Positions 50,193 through 63,693 of a DNA stretch of 64,000 nt are shown piece after piece. The notes under the pieces are model-generated. The model saw nothing but the letters and a program-made list of their open reading frames with translations. It did not search any database and had not been told where the DNA came from. This DNA is from Adineta ricciae (taxonomy: Eukaryota > Rotifera > Eurotatoria > Adinetida > Adinetidae). How positions within the stretch are numbered: the stretch's first letter is position 1; each line of letters begins with the position of its first letter. The position numbers and the translations under genes were made by a program. The stretch covers positions 186,001-250,000 of the forward strand of contig CAJNOJ010000002.1 of assembly GCA_905250025.1 (NCBI GenBank), written 5' to 3'.

Positions 50193-51060
50193 CGTCAGTC
50201 TGAAATAGAATGATTTTCGAAATTATTTTAATGTAAAAAACGGTTATATATATATATACGAGGATGGCTTCTTTGTTGGATAACATGACATAAACAAAAT
50301 CTGTAATTACGAAACTAGTGACTACGACTATAAGGGGAATAAAATATATTGCGTCATCCAAATCACCAATTATAACATGGCGCATTTTTAGATACTTTTT
50401 GTCTTTGTTTCTGAACAGTGAAATAGATTTATAAATATGTTTTGGTGAACGTCAATCGATCATGAATTATGATATCTAGAATACTCAAGAACCTCAAGAA
50501 AAGAGAGAAGAATGATTCATAATATCATCATTAACATTCAATCAGATTTCTGATGAGAGATGTCGTATCTTTTTAGAATCCGTACGCTCCGTGCAAAATT
50601 CTTTGACAAAATATTATATATTATTTCAGTCTTTTACCTCCGTATCATTTGAAGACAAATCTGAATTGATTCTGCATGAGATAATCATTCCAGTGATAAA
50701 AGCTTCGAGAAGTTTACAAAACATTGCTCATTAATATCACTTTCATTCAAAGAATAACAAACAGGAACAAGTCAACGTTGTAAGTTATTGAAATTCCATA
50801 TCGATACTGATAAATTTGAACACACCAATAAAATACACTACGAAGATGTTCTCTTTTAATGAATGAACAAATTGCAGCTGCTTTTCTTGATCTACATACG
50901 CGACCTCTATCGTTTCGAACGTCTGCTCTATTTTCAATAAAGGTTGGTTTCGAAGCAACGTATTTACCAAATGACTAGATTGTATATGTGTGTTTCTATC
51001 AAAGTTTTCATTAACAAGCTGTGAAACGTTTCTTTTCAGAAATCATCGATTAAATATCGA
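50193..51060. promoter_or_regulatory. Divergent promoter region, NFX1 / RSPH9
   Basis: 868 bp between opposite start codons, with no exon recognised. A TTTTCAG site at 51034-51040 lies about 20 bases before the RSPH9 ATG and may be the acceptor of a 5' UTR intron or of a trans-spliced leader. Promoter role is inferred from position. Confidence 0.45.
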
Positions 51061-52121
51061 ATGGGTATCGAAGCAAAAGATTTCGGTCTTGACGTTGATC
51101 TCCTAGCGTTTAGCGGTATTGTCTTCAGTCCTGAACAGCGCGCTTCATTACAAACATCGCTTGTTATTCTTAAAGAACAATATAAATTCAAAACAATTCA
51201 TTTATGGGGCAAAATTTTAGGAATAACTGATGATTATTTCATTGTTCAAGGCCGTCAAAAAGATGAGCTAAAAGAACGACAATTTCTCTACAGGTAAACT
51301 ATTCATTGAGTAATTTCACTGTAATTAAATAATTGATTGATTTTCAGTAAAAATTGTATCGAATGGAATATGTTAAATGCAGCTGATGATGAAGCAAAAG
51401 AATTATCATTGTTATGCCAAGGACGTTTCACTGGTGATCCGTCGCATGAATTTGAAGTGACAAAATATACAATTGTGAATGAAAATACTGAAGATGAAAA
51501 TGTCGACGAGAATAAAGTAATGAAATCTTCGACAATCTTCTTTGTCACCTATAGTTGTTCTCCATTTTAGTCACAATTACGTGAAGAAGAACGATTAGCC
51601 GCTGTTTTATGGAAAATCGAACAAGACGCGTTGATCATTCCACGTGGATCGTATGTTCTTCAACCAAATGGCAACGTCGAGCGAAATCGTACATTCGAAG
51701 GTAAAAAAAAACACAAACTAAAAACTAATTTCTTTCTGAACATATCGCTGATTCATCGGAATAGGTTTAACAGTAACCGAAGCTGGTAAATTGACCAACT
51801 ATTTCCATTTCCGTGAGCCAATTCAGCTGCAACAAAAAAGTCTCATACATCGAGCAGCACTCGATAAAAGTGTTCATTTTCTTGATACTATCGATGAAGA
51901 TATTCCCAAAGGTAAAGATTTTTCATCAATACAAGTCCTGCAATTGATTTGTGTCAAATTTAGGCTGGAGTGTTCAGTACGAACGTGGCAGTGGCTTGAT
52001 ACAAATCCGTAGTCTTCAATGGCTTGGCATGGCGTTCTTTCACATTCCTGAAACGAATCGATTCGGTTCGCTGTATTGTGGCATTGGCGAAGAAAATAAA
52101 GATTTGCCATTTATGCTTTGA
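51061..52121 (+). CDS. RSPH9: Radial spoke head protein 9
   Basis: Component of the radial spoke head of motile 9+2 cilia. Exons 51061-51293, 51348-51516, 51571-51700, 51765-51911 and 51964-52121 give 278 residues against 276 in human. Matching segments in order are FSPEQRASLQTSLVILKEQY, LWGKILGITDDYFIVQG, KNCIEWNML, QGRFTGDPSHEFE, ALIIPRGSYV, NRTFEGLTVTEAGKLTNYFHFREP, GWSVQYERGSGL and the C-terminal ENKDLPFML. A polyadenylation hexamer AATAAA begins inside the stop codon context at 52120. The gene diverges from NFX1. Confidence 0.96.
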
Positions 52122-52743
52122 ATAAATCATCTCTCTTCGTTTTGTTCAATGATTAGTTTAAATCGATGGAGAGAAAACAGCTAAATAAATAAATAAACTG
52201 ACTTCTGTTCATTCGATTATCAGATTTGATGCATAAAATTTTTAATTTCTTGAAAAGTAATAATAATATGAAACCTATCAAGTTCGACTTCAATGTCGTC
52301 AGCAACAATCGATTAGAATATTTCTTTTTTTCTTTCTTTCTTTTTCCTGCATAATTCTAATCATACAAACAAAAAGAGCTCGACGACTTGCGAATTGAAA
52401 CGAAAACTTTTCTTTTTCTTAAACAGATCGAAAATGATCAACGAAATCGTGCTGTCGTGATGGATAAGGAAATAGATTCTTTTTTTCTTTTCTCTCCCTC
52501 TCTTTCTCTCTGTCTCGCTCTCGCTCACCTATTATTTCTATTCTCCAGACTTCTGTTGATTTCTTTTACGGCACAAATTCCTTCTCTTTTTTTCAATTCA
52601 TTTTCGAGCAACTTTTTTCATTTGTTTTGTCATTAACCATGCTGTCAACTTGCATTTGTCTCATTCTTGAAACCGCTCATAGACACAAATGATGTTCACA
52701 CCTTCTCTGCTCGAACTACTTTCAGTCACATAAATCAATCCGT
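52122..52743. other. Intergenic, T/C-rich
   Basis: Between RSPH9 and the SAM-domain gene on the same strand. The long pyrimidine runs (52323-52345, 52476-52520) match promoter-proximal DNA elsewhere in the window. The frame at 52388-52636 is a low-complexity reading of these runs. Confidence 0.5.
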
Positions 52744-55700
52744 ATGGCTACTGGAACACGTCCAACCAAACCAACCGTGTTTGATCCACAAAAACTGAAG
52801 GTACTAAGGCATTTTTCGTGTGCTGCTAATGACATACTTGGTTGTGTCGTTGGGTAAAATAAGAAAAAAGATTTGCACCTAATTGATGTTTGATTATGAA
52901 AATAGTTCGATTACATCAGACAAGATTGAACATTCGCTTTTATTTATTTAAGGAAAAAGGAAATCGTCGACCTGAAGGATCGTCGAATTCAACTTCAAGT
53001 GGTTCATTACCAAAACGATATCAGAGTGTTTTTATAGAAGGTACGCCATTAACTTCATTCGGCGTGCGCAATGACGACAATCAATTGCGTACACATTCGG
53101 TAGATAAACGCGACTTTTTAAAAATTCTTTCCACTCCAATAGTTGCGTTGTTTTCGTGTTTTCATTAGCCCTCTAATCATATTCAAACACAATCTCATCA
53201 GCGTCCACTTAAGCCTGTCAAAGAATTTCTTACTACAAATGCGCCAACCGATCAGCGATTGTTCGTAAAAAAAATCTTTAGAAAACAAATAGTGTTTTTT
53301 TTTCAAACTTGTACATATACATTTTAGTGATCATCGTTGGCCTTCGAATTCTCAAGTAAATAATTGAAACAAATGTTTTCTTCTTCATTAAACATTTCTC
53401 TTTCCTGTAGATAAATAATCACGCACGATCTCAAACTGAAACAACGATACAAAACGTTAATGTAGCTGTTTCGAAGTCATTGAAGAAGTTACGTCAAGAT
53501 TCACCAGTTCCCATTTCCACGACTAACGGTCGGTCATCTTCGTTAGATCATGTCCCGTACTTTTCTCGACCGTCGACAAGTCAAACAACGTCTCATTCGC
53601 ATCATGACGTTGGGCCGACGTCGAATTTCTATTATCAGACACCCGGCGGAATCAGAGGTCCTCTTCCTGCTCAACTGATCACCAAACGACCGTCAACATC
53701 ACGTCTATCTAATAACCAACTTTCATCTGACAGTAGTCCAACAAATGGACATCAACCCATCATAATAGCGCCTGCCCAAAATACAGTCAAATCCATCGAT
53801 ACCGGCCATACACGTGCACTGACGGCGATACGTGTACCTGCTCAAAGTCTAGACGTCAATTTACAACAAGTGGATGGCTTCAATTTCGATAATGTAAATG
53901 TTGATGAACATCCGGATAAATTAAAAGTAAATGAGAACATTTTTCAAATTCAAATCATCGTTTGTTTTTGCTTTTCTTTATGAAATAGAAATCGAAAGCC
54001 GGGTCAGATTCATCCACAGTTACACGGTCTGTATCTCGAAAGCAATCAATCACATCACGTATACCGACTGTGGAAAGTCAACATCGTTCACTGCCAGAGG
54101 TCAGCATTAATCCACATATTCAGAGTGCAGTACCAACAAATGATGAATCTATGACAAATGGTCTACCAAATGAACAGACTCGTCCGGAAATTCACGAAAG
54201 CTACGCAATTTCTAACATGAATCTCGGAGAAAAATATACAAATCATCATCATATACAAGTGGAACCCATTGGTACATTCAAACGTCCGTCATCCCCTGTA
54301 AAAAGTCAACAAGTGATTGATATTCGTCCGAATGTCGTTGTTCAACACCAACGATCCACATCCAAATCTGATTTCGATGCCAATAATCGTTATTTCTCTG
54401 CTAAACATCCACTCAGTAATGGTCACGTTGAACGAAATCACATCAATGGCGAATATCAAAGCCAAGAAAACACTCCGACAAATAACGAGACCGAGAGTAC
54501 ATCTACACTTAAAAAATATATTGAACAAGAGCGTGAGGGTAAAGCCTCTTTAGTTTCTCCACCATCACCAATAACTCAAGAATTAAATCGCATTTGGAAA
54601 AAGCAACGAAATAAGTTTGTCATTCGATCTCCGACCGGATCTCTATCCCATCGGAAGAGTTCAAAAGCACATCGACCGCCGGGTCGACTGAAGAACTATG
54701 ACGACGAATCCGATTCCGAAACGACTGCAACTGAAACTCAGAGTCGAGAAGAAGGTATGCAAAAAAAGCGAAACCTCGAAATACATTAACATTTCGAGAA
54801 GCCAAACAATTGAATATTATTATCAACATTTTTTCATAGCGAAATAGAAAACAAAGGAATCAATGATTGATTTTTTTTTCCAATGTCAATAGAAATATAG
54901 TCATAAATACGTTCGATTTAACTTCTAGAGATGGTTCGTCGTCATGGAGCGCCTCCCAGTGATCTTGGTAGCGATTTCTGGTCGGATTTAACCAGTGAAT
55001 TTAGTGACACAAAATTACGCAAACATCCGAACATTCGAACATCGACACCGAATATAACCGCGCGCAGTTCAAGTATGAGTTCAAAAGAGATTGGACAAAT
55101 ACGAAGACAATTGACTGGTTTGTTTATAGTCAAAGTTGACTCGATGTCAATGAAAACAAACGAATTCATTTAGATCTCCAAGCAATGTACAATGATCTTC
55201 TTAAATTACTTGATGTGGATGTTGAATCTGTTCGTGGCAGTTTGAAATCAAGTATTTCTTCCCAAATCGATCATAATAATCGAAGACATCGATTCCGAAA
55301 GATCATGCCAACACCATCTCTACGACAGTCTAATATCGACATGGGGTAAATCCATTTTAAACCTATCTCGAACTTATAGAATGTTTCATTCTTCTCCCAG
55401 GGAAGTTAATCAACGATTTACTCGTCTTGAATCATCTGTGGTCACCTTAGCTGAATCTATTGCGAAGCTCTCTGCTCAAATTCAAAATCAGCGCACTGTC
55501 AAAGATGATGTGTTTCGCCTTCGTCAAGAAGTATCTGATCTTCGTCAACAATTATATCATCATTATTCCCGCCAACCATCAGCAATGCAATCTGATCTAA
55601 CCTCGACGACACCTCAGCAACCATCCCGTTTACTTACTGCGAATGTGCAACGTCTCGCTACGATTAACAGTAGCAATTATTTGAATTACTCTTCGTCCTA

Positions 55701-56063
55701 TATGCCCTCGACATCGACGATCCAACGATCAAATTCGGTGATCGATCCACGACAAGCACGAAAAATTGAACAGTATAAAACCCACGAAAATAGTTTCTCT
55801 CCTATTCTTATAACTTGTCTTTTTATTTCAGATTTTTCGGTCCTGAAGCAATGCTTCGTTATTTCTTAAGTCTATTGAATTATGAAGAATATGCTTCATT
55901 ACTCGAACGAGAAAAAATTGGATTCTATGAATTACCGTACATCAGCGAAAAGAAATTGCAAAGTCTAGGCATTCCATATGGACCATGTGCTCGAATTGTT
56001 TATGAAGCACAACAATATTTCATATCTTTATTGACATTAAAATCGAGTGGAATTGATGTATAA
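52744..56063 (+). CDS. SAM-domain coiled-coil protein, unknown family
   Basis: About eleven exons, starting MATGTRPTKPTVFDPQ (52744-52800) and continuing at 52953, then into the large exons 53411-53929, 53989-54754, 54930-55118 and 55403-55778. The frame is kept across each junction. The first two thirds are a Ser/Thr/Pro/His-rich disordered region. An AMYNDLLKLLDVDVESVRG helix follows, then a coiled coil (REVNQRFTRLESSVVTLAESIAKL, then RLRQEVSDLRQQLYHHY). The C-terminus is a SAM-like domain (YFLSLLNYEEYASLLEREKI, LQSLGIPYGPCARIVYEA). The architecture suits a cytoskeletal or junction scaffold, but no named family was recognised. The stop at 56061-56063 is only 13 bases from the stop of the convergent acyltransferase gene. 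Confidence 0.75.
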
Positions 56064-56076
56064 ATATTCGTGTTAG

Positions 56077-57426
56077 TCATTTCGATTGGATTTCTAGTTG
56101 TTCAATCAAATAAAACATTTTCTCGATCCATTTTTCGATAAAATCCTTCGAAATGCAATTTTTATTGTATGTAATCGTGAAACAAAGATGATTGTTTATT
56201 GTACTCACACCAACGAGTATTAAACTTGTCCAACGTTGTTCTATTAGTGAAACACCATAATAATGTTCTTCAATTTGATCTGCAACTGTGTTTGTTAATG
56301 AGCCAAGATTGCTAAATGCGAAATCGACATCATTCACCGAAAAATCTTCATTGTTATGGATCATTTTTAATAGATCAGTATCATTTTTACAATTAGCTAT
56401 GTATTCTTTTTCCTTGATTCGATTATGAAGATCATGATGTTGTTCAATTGCTTTAGACCACAATGAATTGATCGAGTATTTGTCAAGTTCGACGAAACAA
56501 TCAAAAACAGTGGCAAACATACCCGATTGATCATAGTTGAGTTCAAGATGAGGTCGAATATTAACCATCATATGTATTTTAATCGTTTTCTCTTGCTCGC
56601 AATCGCGTGCGAGATAATAAGCAGCCGATGTGATGATTGTTAGGATGCTATTCAGACGTATGGTATGTAAATGGCACTGTTGTTTAAGATAAGAAAGGAT
56701 TTTGCTTGGAAGATAGAAATGACGAACAGCTGTTCGTGAAAGCAACGGATTGGGTCGGATAGGTCTTGGTTTCATCTCAAGATCCGAGATTGCTTCGAAT
56801 GAATACTTGTTGAAAAGGTATTTTTCCATAGGTTCGAGAAAATTCGAAGTTTCCTTCTGAACAGGTAATAAAGTGCATAATGAAAGATACTGCCGGCCAA
56901 TCGAAAATAAATTTTTCGCGTCAACAAGAACATGATAGAATGACATAATGAGAATATGTTCATTAATAACCGACCAACGAGTTAAATTCGTATCATCAAA
57001 TGGAGTGTTTAATTCTCGTTCAAATACTTCATGCCAATCGACATCCTTCGAAAAGCGAATATGTTTTTTGTTGATGAATATATCAAATTTACTTGTTCAT
57101 ATTTGAAATTTGCCATGAGATCTTGTTCAGCCTGTCGTGCATCCTTTGCTTTGTAGACTAAAGTTGTTTTATCATTTGAAGGGCATATTTCATAGCCGAA
57201 CACTGGAAAATAGTCATGATACAATCTTAACAAAGCCGAGCGAGCTGTTGATTCATCAATGTTTATCTTCGTATTAGCAATAATGACTTGCACTAATATT
57301 TGATTTCCATAATCTGCTTGTTCACGACAGTAGATTCGTTCAGCTGCGCCTAACTCTCGAATAAAACCTGAAAAGAACGATATTTTCCATCTTCTTTAAT
57401 GTTCTGTTTATCAAACACTTACTCAT
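56077..57426 (-). CDS. Condensation-domain / alcohol acetyltransferase-like acyltransferase
   Basis: Exons 57423-57426 (ATG plus one base), 57093-57367 and 56077-57045 give 415 residues. The N-terminal half has the CoA-dependent acyltransferase pattern RELGAAERIY then ALLRLYHDYFPVFGYEI. PFDDTNLTRWSVINEH is equivalent to the PFDxxxxPLxR strand. The catalytic loop reads FYHVLVDAKN, where the second His and the Asp of HHxxxDG are kept but the first His is Tyr and the Gly is Ala. The C-terminal half contains VNIRPHLEL (N-x-R-x-R-like) and DVDFAFSNLGSL (DFGNLG-like latch). It may transfer an acyl group to an alcohol or amine; the substrate is unknown. Such enzymes are typical of fungi and bacteria (AATase, PapA, NRPS condensation domains), so horizontal origin is possible. 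The four-base first coding exon is inferred. Confidence 0.65.
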
Positions 57427-58545
57427 ACTTCTAACCTTGGATCGAACACTCAGACAACTGTGTCTGGATTTTTTTTGTCGGTCGTTTCTCGTCTCCTCGA
57501 GCGTTTGATTTGTTACCGACTGTCGTTAGCGTCTTAGTTCGAAATCTGCCTATCGATTATTTCTTCTTTCTTTGTGACATTAGTCGGAACACATTCATTT
57601 CCTCTCTTCAATGTGCAAAGCCATCGAAGAACAAAGAAATATAGAAATGAATATTGACAGCTTTGCTTTTCCACAAAACAAAGGCATCAATTTCTTCGTT
57701 CTTTACTCACACAATAACTCGGATTTCCGTGTTCAAATAAAGTTTAATGGTGGACTATAGAAAACTAATACTTTTAAATTAATGTAATAAATCGCAGCGA
57801 AGATCGTTTCCATGGCGTATTCCTTTGTTTCACGATCGCACTCAATGTTGAGTGAAACTATGGGAAATACCTTATTTTTCTATATGTATTGTCCACACCA
57901 CGACAAGTTCTTATGCTGTATTGAAAATGTAAAAGAAGAGTTTGAAAAAGCATTTTTGACCAAAAAATCAAGTTCTTGCACTGTTTGCTTGAGCGATATC
58001 GAGCGACCTCTTCCATCATGTTCCATTCAGTTCTATTTGCTTATATAGGGAAGATGATGCAACCTATGCGGACGGACTTGAGGCAATGGCATTTTCCAAT
58101 GACTAACAAAAACAAAAACCACTTTTCTTGTCTTCTGATTACACTAAATTAGAACCGACCGACTCTTGAATTAACGAATCCTCATATAAACTAAATATAC
58201 TAGTTACTTCTATAGCGAATCAGATGTTGTAAATAAAAACCACATGTTTTTAATTGCCAAGATTATTTTTAGATTAAGATTTCGACCGTACAATCTTCAT
58301 TCAAATCGTCTGATAGAAAATGTTCGTGTCAATATCTCATTCGACTCAAGATATTCCTTTTCGTACGCTTCATTAAGCAGAGATTCAATGAAGTCATAGT
58401 CTCTGCTTGTGACTGAATGCACGAGGAGAGAGGATGGGTGATATAGGATAAAAAGAAAGACACCTATACACCGTCAAAAAGGAACATTCAAACAGCGTGT
58501 CCAGGATTAAACATCAAACAAGTATAAACAAACGTTAACCTTACA
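57427..58545. other. Divergent intergenic region
   Basis: About 1.1 kb between the acyltransferase start (-) and UGP2 start (+). One 78-codon plus-strand frame (57812-58048) contains CTVCLSD but has no partner Cys pair, exon signals or second support, so it was not called. Promoters of both flanking genes are expected here. Confidence 0.5.
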
Positions 58546-60763
<2,218 letters not shown>

Positions 60764-60826
60764 TTCGATGCTACTTGACTGTTTTTTTTTATTTTATTTT
60801 CGCTAAATATTTTCTCTTTTGCTGAA

Positions 60827-60842
60827 TCTCTCTCTCTCTCTT
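60827..60842. repeat. CT microsatellite
   Basis: (CT)8 run between UGP2 and OPA3. Confidence 0.8.
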
Positions 60843-60969
60843 TATTCTATCGCTTTTGATTTTGAATAAATCTGGTGAACTATTTTGAAAATAATTAGAT
60901 ATATTTTGATAAGTTTGATTTGTATTCGTTGTAGAGCTTAAAAAAGAATCGGAAAAGGAGAACGAGCAC

Positions 60970-61769
60970 ATGGCTCCATTTCCACTTATTAAATTGGCGA
61001 TTGTCTTTTTCAAACAGGTCAGCAAGCCACTTGCTAATCAGATAAAAGTACGCGCGAAAAATAGCGAATTTTTCAAGAAATATGTGAGTGGTTCATATCG
61101 TAGATACTTTGCATGACATTCTAACTTTTATCATTAGGTGTGCATGCCTCCCGCTCAATTCTATCATTGGTATGATGTTAATCTTCGGATGAGAATGTTA
61201 GGCATCGAAACGAAAAAAGTCGCGAAAATGAATGAAGAAGCTGCAGTCACCCTCGGTGCTGATATTTTGGGTGAAGGTATGCGAAATAACCAGTTTATTC
61301 ATTGACTAATTGAGTTCTATTCCAATTAGCGGTAATTTTGAGTGTTGCCGTTGCTGGCTTGGCTCTTGAATACGCTCGACGATCGAAAAATGACACTGAA
61401 AAAGAAACACGTCATCAAGAACGACTAGCTAACATGGAACGACAGTTATCTGAACTGGAAGTTACACTTGCGAATCAAACGGCACAAATGCGACAACTTG
61501 AACGTCTTGTCCAACATGAAGTATCTCCGCCAACGAAGCCAACGAAATCCTCTCCATCTAAACCGTCGTCAACACCATCAACAGAAAAAAAGTCTACAGC
61601 ACAAGCCTATTCGATAGTGGATACAACCTCATTTCAATCGCCATTAATTCAACTACATACAACTGATTATATCCATTTTCCAGTAGCATACGTTATGCAA
61701 CAAACAAATGATTATATCGTTTCGCCATTGAAACAATGGTCCTCATCGTTGAGAATAACAAAACACTAA
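60970..61769 (+). CDS. OPA3: OPA3-like mitochondrial protein
   Basis: Mitochondrial membrane protein linked to organelle shape and lipid handling. Exons 60970-61083, 61138-61276 and 61330-61769 give 230 residues. The N-terminus MAPFPLIKLAIVFFKQVSKPLANQIK matches the OPA3 start, including the QVSKPLAN block. It continues SEFFKKYVCMPPAQFYHW, MRMLGI, MNEEAAVTLGADILGEA and a membrane segment (VILSVAVAGLALEYARR). A coiled coil (ERQLSELEVTLANQTAQMRQLERLV) and a Ser/Thr/Pro/Lys tail follow. The tail beyond about residue 160 is longer than in vertebrates and is not conserved. UGP2 ends about 200 bp upstream on the same strand. Confidence 0.93.
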
Positions 61770-62222
61770 CACTTTGCTAGAATTTTTATTTCGGTATTTC
61801 TTTATCCTGTTGATCCTTGATTATTGATTGATATACCTACTACATATACCCTTGCTTTGTGTATTCTATACATCGAGAATATCAAGTCGTATAATGTACT
61901 CTAACATTAATATTGAACACTGAAATACTAATCTGGAAAGGAAATTGTTTCTTTTTGCACCAAGGTGCTTTGGCCCAATAGAAAATGGGCACAACTCATT
62001 GACGATGAAATCATGATAAAATATACGTGCACACTTCGTCACGAATCGATGCGTAGTCGTGCAGAACGCAAAACGAGAATATATTTATTACTATTATTTG
62101 TGATGTTGACATCACAGGTGTCGCTGATGGTTCGCCTTAGATTGTCCAAAACTTTCGCACAAAAGCAAAGGAAGAAGAACAATACAGTTTGATTCATTTC
62201 GATTTTTTTTGTAGATCATAGC
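61770..62222. other. Gap with probable 5' exon(s) of the next gene
   Basis: The exon at 62215 begins in phase 1, so at least one coding exon should lie upstream. A candidate ends at 62186 (reading ...AKEEEQY) after a CCTTAG acceptor, and an open frame at 61965-62192 overlaps it. I could not fix the true start. Confidence 0.35.
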
Positions 62223-63693
62223 ATGCTTGTTGCAGATGCAGACAAGGATGGCAGTAATTCAGAATCGCCAACAACGGATTCTGATGATGATGATGATTAT
62301 CGTATTAAATCATGTTCGCATACTCATCGTTCATGTAGTCGATATGCACCTTGTAATAGACTTCAACATCAACACTTATCGACTGAGTCTTCAACTCATG
62401 TCAGTCTTTCAGCTAGTTCCAAACCAGCCAAAAACGACATACGAACAATCGACAAACAATCAGGACATCAACAGAAGTTCGATGGAATCAAATGGCGTCG
62501 TATGTGCTCTGCTCCCGGCTGTACATTGTATTTAAATCGAGGAAAATTTTTTCAAAATTGGTTATGTCGAAAGCATTATTCCCTCAAGGCAGACAATAAC
62601 GTTTCTCCCCAATCAAACAGTGCAGTACCAGAGAAAACTACGGCAAAAGTTCCTAAACCTAATCGAAAGTCGAGAAAATCGTCCGTTGAAAAAGCCAGTC
62701 AAAAGGAACAGTAAGTAGACAGCTTCTCCGAATTCATTCGTTAATAAGCCTTTTGATTTAGATTCTCTAAGCGCAATACCATGAGGATTACTTCCGAAGG
62801 TGCCCGCCAGAGGTACGACGGCCGCTATTGGCGTCCCGTGTGTGGTTACGATGAATGTGTATGTTTTATTGTTCGGAATGGTTATTGTCATCGACATGAT
62901 ATAGTAATGCGAACGAAGAATGGCAACAATCCATCGAAATCACCCAATATCGAATCTCAAACAGACTCACAAATCACACCATCGGTGTCGAATCCGAAAA
63001 AAGGCGATGTTCAAATGGTGCGACAGTTATGGAATGGATCGAAATGGTATTCGTTGTGTAATTATCATACACGGAATTGTATGCGAAGAGCGAGAGGAAA
63101 GAAACAGAAATATCTTTGCGATGCACATTATAAAGAGTATGTGAAGAAACAAAAAGATCCAAGTTTGATTGATCATTCCGATCAAATCCCGATATCGCCA
63201 ACAGTAAAACGAAAGAAATGTAACATTTACAAAAATTTCATTCGGATTCGAATCCTTTTTTGTCTTCTTTCAATCGTTCTAGTAATCATCGATGAAGAAG
63301 ATCCTCCCGCGAATCAAGTAAAACATCTAATACTCATCGTTTCGAAAATTACTACCAAAAACATCTTTTCCTTTAGCATCATTCTCAATCGTCTATCGTT
63401 GTAATGAAGCATGCAGAACAATGCATCCAAACTGATGTAACTTATCCATTAGAATCAACGAAGCTCAGTCAGGGTTGTATTTTCATCGACGACAATGAAA
63501 ACTATCACAATCAATCGGAATCGTGTCAGATTTCAGCTGTCGTCAAGAAAGAAGTAAATATCAAAAGCAATTTGTGAGCAAAACTAATCTTCTCTATTAG
63601 GATGATTACATTATCAAAAAACGACACACATCCATTAACGTGAATGCATATCCATTCGACTGTAAAATTGAATTAACCAAACTTGAAATCTAA
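62223..63693 (+). CDS. Protein with three W-C-C-C-H zinc-like modules
   Basis: Exons 62215-62710, 62762-63219, 63283-63317, 63377-63553 and 63601-63693 join in frame, giving 416 residues from the Met at 62223. The true start is probably upstream. A Ser/Asp-rich start (SDDDDDYRIKSC) is followed by three copies of one module of about 30-40 residues. The first is FDGIKWRRMCSAPGCTLYL...LCRKH. The second is YDGRYWRPVCGYDECVCFI...YCHRH. The third is WNGSKWYSLCNYHTRNCMR...LCDAH. The consensus is (F/Y/W)-(D/N)-G-x-x-W-x-x-x-C-x(4-5)-C-x(8-15)-C-x-x-H, which should bind one metal. Basic linkers separate the modules. The C-terminal third is Ser/Glu-rich. No named family was recognised; a DNA- or chromatin-binding role is only a guess from the charges. 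Confidence 0.75.

Noticed and set aside
57812-58048. 78-codon plus frame with CTVCLSD
   Set aside because: It looked like half of a RING/zinc motif, but there is no second Cys/His pair and no splice evidence.
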